Of a DNA stretch of 42,624 nucleotides, positions 40,483-42,624 are shown in pieces. A program made the translations under genes and the position numbers. This DNA comes from Chloracidobacterium sp. UBA3360 (GTDB lineage: Bacteria > Acidobacteriota > Blastocatellia > Pyrinomonadales > Pyrinomonadaceae): the NCBI GenBank assembly GCA_002360555.1, contig DEQS01000081.1:1-42624 (forward strand), written 5' to 3'. The notes below the pieces were generated by a model, which did not search any database, was not told where the DNA came from, and worked only from the letters and a program-made list of their open reading frames with translations. Positions within the stretch are counted from its first letter, which is position 1. Every line of letters starts with the position of its first letter.

Positions 40483-40522
40483 CGACAGCCGACAACTGGC
40501 TACTGACTAACGGCAACTGCCT
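40469..40522. repeat. GACAACT/GGCAACT stutter repeat
   Basis: A run of related words, GGACAACTAACC, ATCGACAGCCGACAACT, GGCTACTGACTAAC and GGCAACTGCC, each about 10 bases long. It lies between the small open frame ending at 40261 and the secreted protein gene ending at 40521, and covers the 5' end of the former. Confidence 0.55.
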
Positions 40523-41075
40523 ATGGAGTGTCTGTTCGTTTGCCGGCAATAAATTTGACCTGTTTGAGCCGCGTACCAGTCCATTCAAAAAAGTAATTAC
40601 CGCATTTTGCATTGTCCTCATTTAACCCGCCACCGGTGAATCCGTTAATGACGACCATGCGGCTGTTTGATTTGAAAACGACCACGTCGGGATACTCTGG
40701 ATCTTCTTGCTTAGGTGCATCAGCCGGCAGGCCATTCTGCGGGAGTTCGCAAAATCCTGAACCGGTACCGGCAAACTCTTTTGGAAAAAATACCTTTCCG
40801 TTTCTGGCATCAATTACCGCCCACTGCGAACAATTCGTTCCACAACCCCAGCCGGTCAAGATAAAATGCCCGGCAAAATTCACGCCTTCTTTCGCGGCGT
40901 TACGCAGATTGGTGCGAAACATCGAGGCGTCTTTGTGGCTTTTTAGGTTGACGGTGACGCTTTTGGTTTTTTCAACCTTTGCCGTGTATTGCGAAAATTT
41001 TGGTGGTGTCTGAGCCGAAGCCACGGCCGCAAAAAATGCGACGGACAAGATCAAAGCGACAATAGTGTGTTTCAT
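40521..41075 (-). CDS. Secreted protein of unknown function
   Basis: A 184-residue protein with a signal peptide (MKHTIVALILSVAFFAAVASAQ). The mature part has the stretch VNFAGHFILTGWGCGTNCSQWAVIDARNGKVFFP, which I recall from a widespread family of small exported proteins without known function. The two cysteines in GCGTNC, with one in GFCELP and one in AKCGNYF, could form two disulfides. A beta-rich fold is likely. It is adjacent to gyrB but separated by a terminator. Confidence 0.75.
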   Translation of the reverse strand: MKHTIVALILSVAFFAAVASAQTPPKFSQYTAKVEKTKSVTVNLKSHKDASMFRTNLRNAAKEGVNFAGHFILTGWGCGTNCSQWAVIDARNGKVFFPKEFAGTGSGFCELPQNGLPADAPKQEDPEYPDVVVFKSNSRMVVINGFTGGGLNEDNAKCGNYFFEWTGTRLKQVKFIAGKRTDTP

Positions 41076-41087
41076 TTTGTTATTTTT

Positions 41088-41119
41088 CTAAAAAAATAGC
41101 CCCGACTGTTCGGGGCTAT
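41088..41119 (-). terminator. Rho-independent terminator of gyrB
   Basis: On the minus strand ATAGCCCCGA (41110-41119) pairs perfectly with TCGGGGCTAT (41096-41105) around loop ACAG, followed by TTTTTT. It lies 8 bases beyond the gyrB stop codon. Confidence 0.92.
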
Positions 41120-41127
41120 GACGATCA

Positions 41128-42624
<1,497 letters not shown>

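Noticed and set aside
40324..40506. 60-codon plus-strand frame
   Set aside because: It is antisense to the small minus-strand frame and runs into the stutter repeat; no protein-like features.

Overview
The window is a chromosomal segment dominated by housekeeping genes, with a few insertions. Gene content and the mix of lspA/lgt, mreB, cdaA, bactofilin and many secreted proteins with signal peptides suggest a Gram-negative-type (diderm) bacterium. I would guess an acidobacterium of the Blastocatellia/Pyrinomonadaceae kind, but that is inference from gene style and not a marker-based placement. No rRNA, tRNA, CRISPR array or complete phage was recognised.

Layout. 1-1865: 5' part of a secreted GH20 hexosaminidase (minus; the 3' end lies off the window). 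1873-2760: a complete RAYT/REP unit, i.e. a Y1 (HUH) transposase with palindrome-rich repeats on both sides. 2759-9368: a minus-strand run ileS, two secreted orphans, lspA, a four-helix-bundle gene, lgt and rluD. lspA and lgt serve lipoprotein maturation; the four-helix-bundle gene looks inserted between them. 9411-11940: an AT-rich patch with a membrane protein, an MGDG-synthase-like glycosyltransferase and a VTT/DedA-like protein. 11985-17064: clpS, a 1027-residue TPR/sigma-54 activator, a cystatin-like secreted protein and a cysteine desulfurase. 17131-21807: plus-strand FHA-GAF-adenylate cyclase, mreB, cdaA and a YbbR/CdaR protein, so cell-shape and two nucleotide second-messenger genes lie together. 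21800-28587: an esterase, a large serine beta-lactamase-like protein, two TPR proteins and ttcA. 28742-34520: an M1-type metallopeptidase, a bactofilin, mnmA with a small basic protein, and a Tat-exported SGNH hydrolase. 34632-38055: a MATE transporter with a structured leader, aat and a saccharopine-dehydrogenase-like reductase. 38062-41075: a KAP-like NTPase and small unknown genes. 41128-42624: the 3' part of gyrB (minus).

How genes connect. The cysteine desulfurase could supply sulfur to MnmA (s2U34) and TtcA (s2C32). Aat and ClpS are the tagging and recognition arms of the bacterial N-degron pathway. Lgt and LspA act consecutively on prolipoproteins. CdaA with YbbR forms the usual c-di-AMP synthase and regulator pair.

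The most unusual parts are the RAYT unit whose repeat ends provide the stop codons of the adjoining genes, the four-helix-bundle gene bracketed by inverted AGAAG-type stutter repeats that have rewritten the LspA tail, several other intergenic stutter repeats, a bacterial cystatin, a solitary KAP-like NTPase, and a MATE leader with mutually exclusive hairpins.
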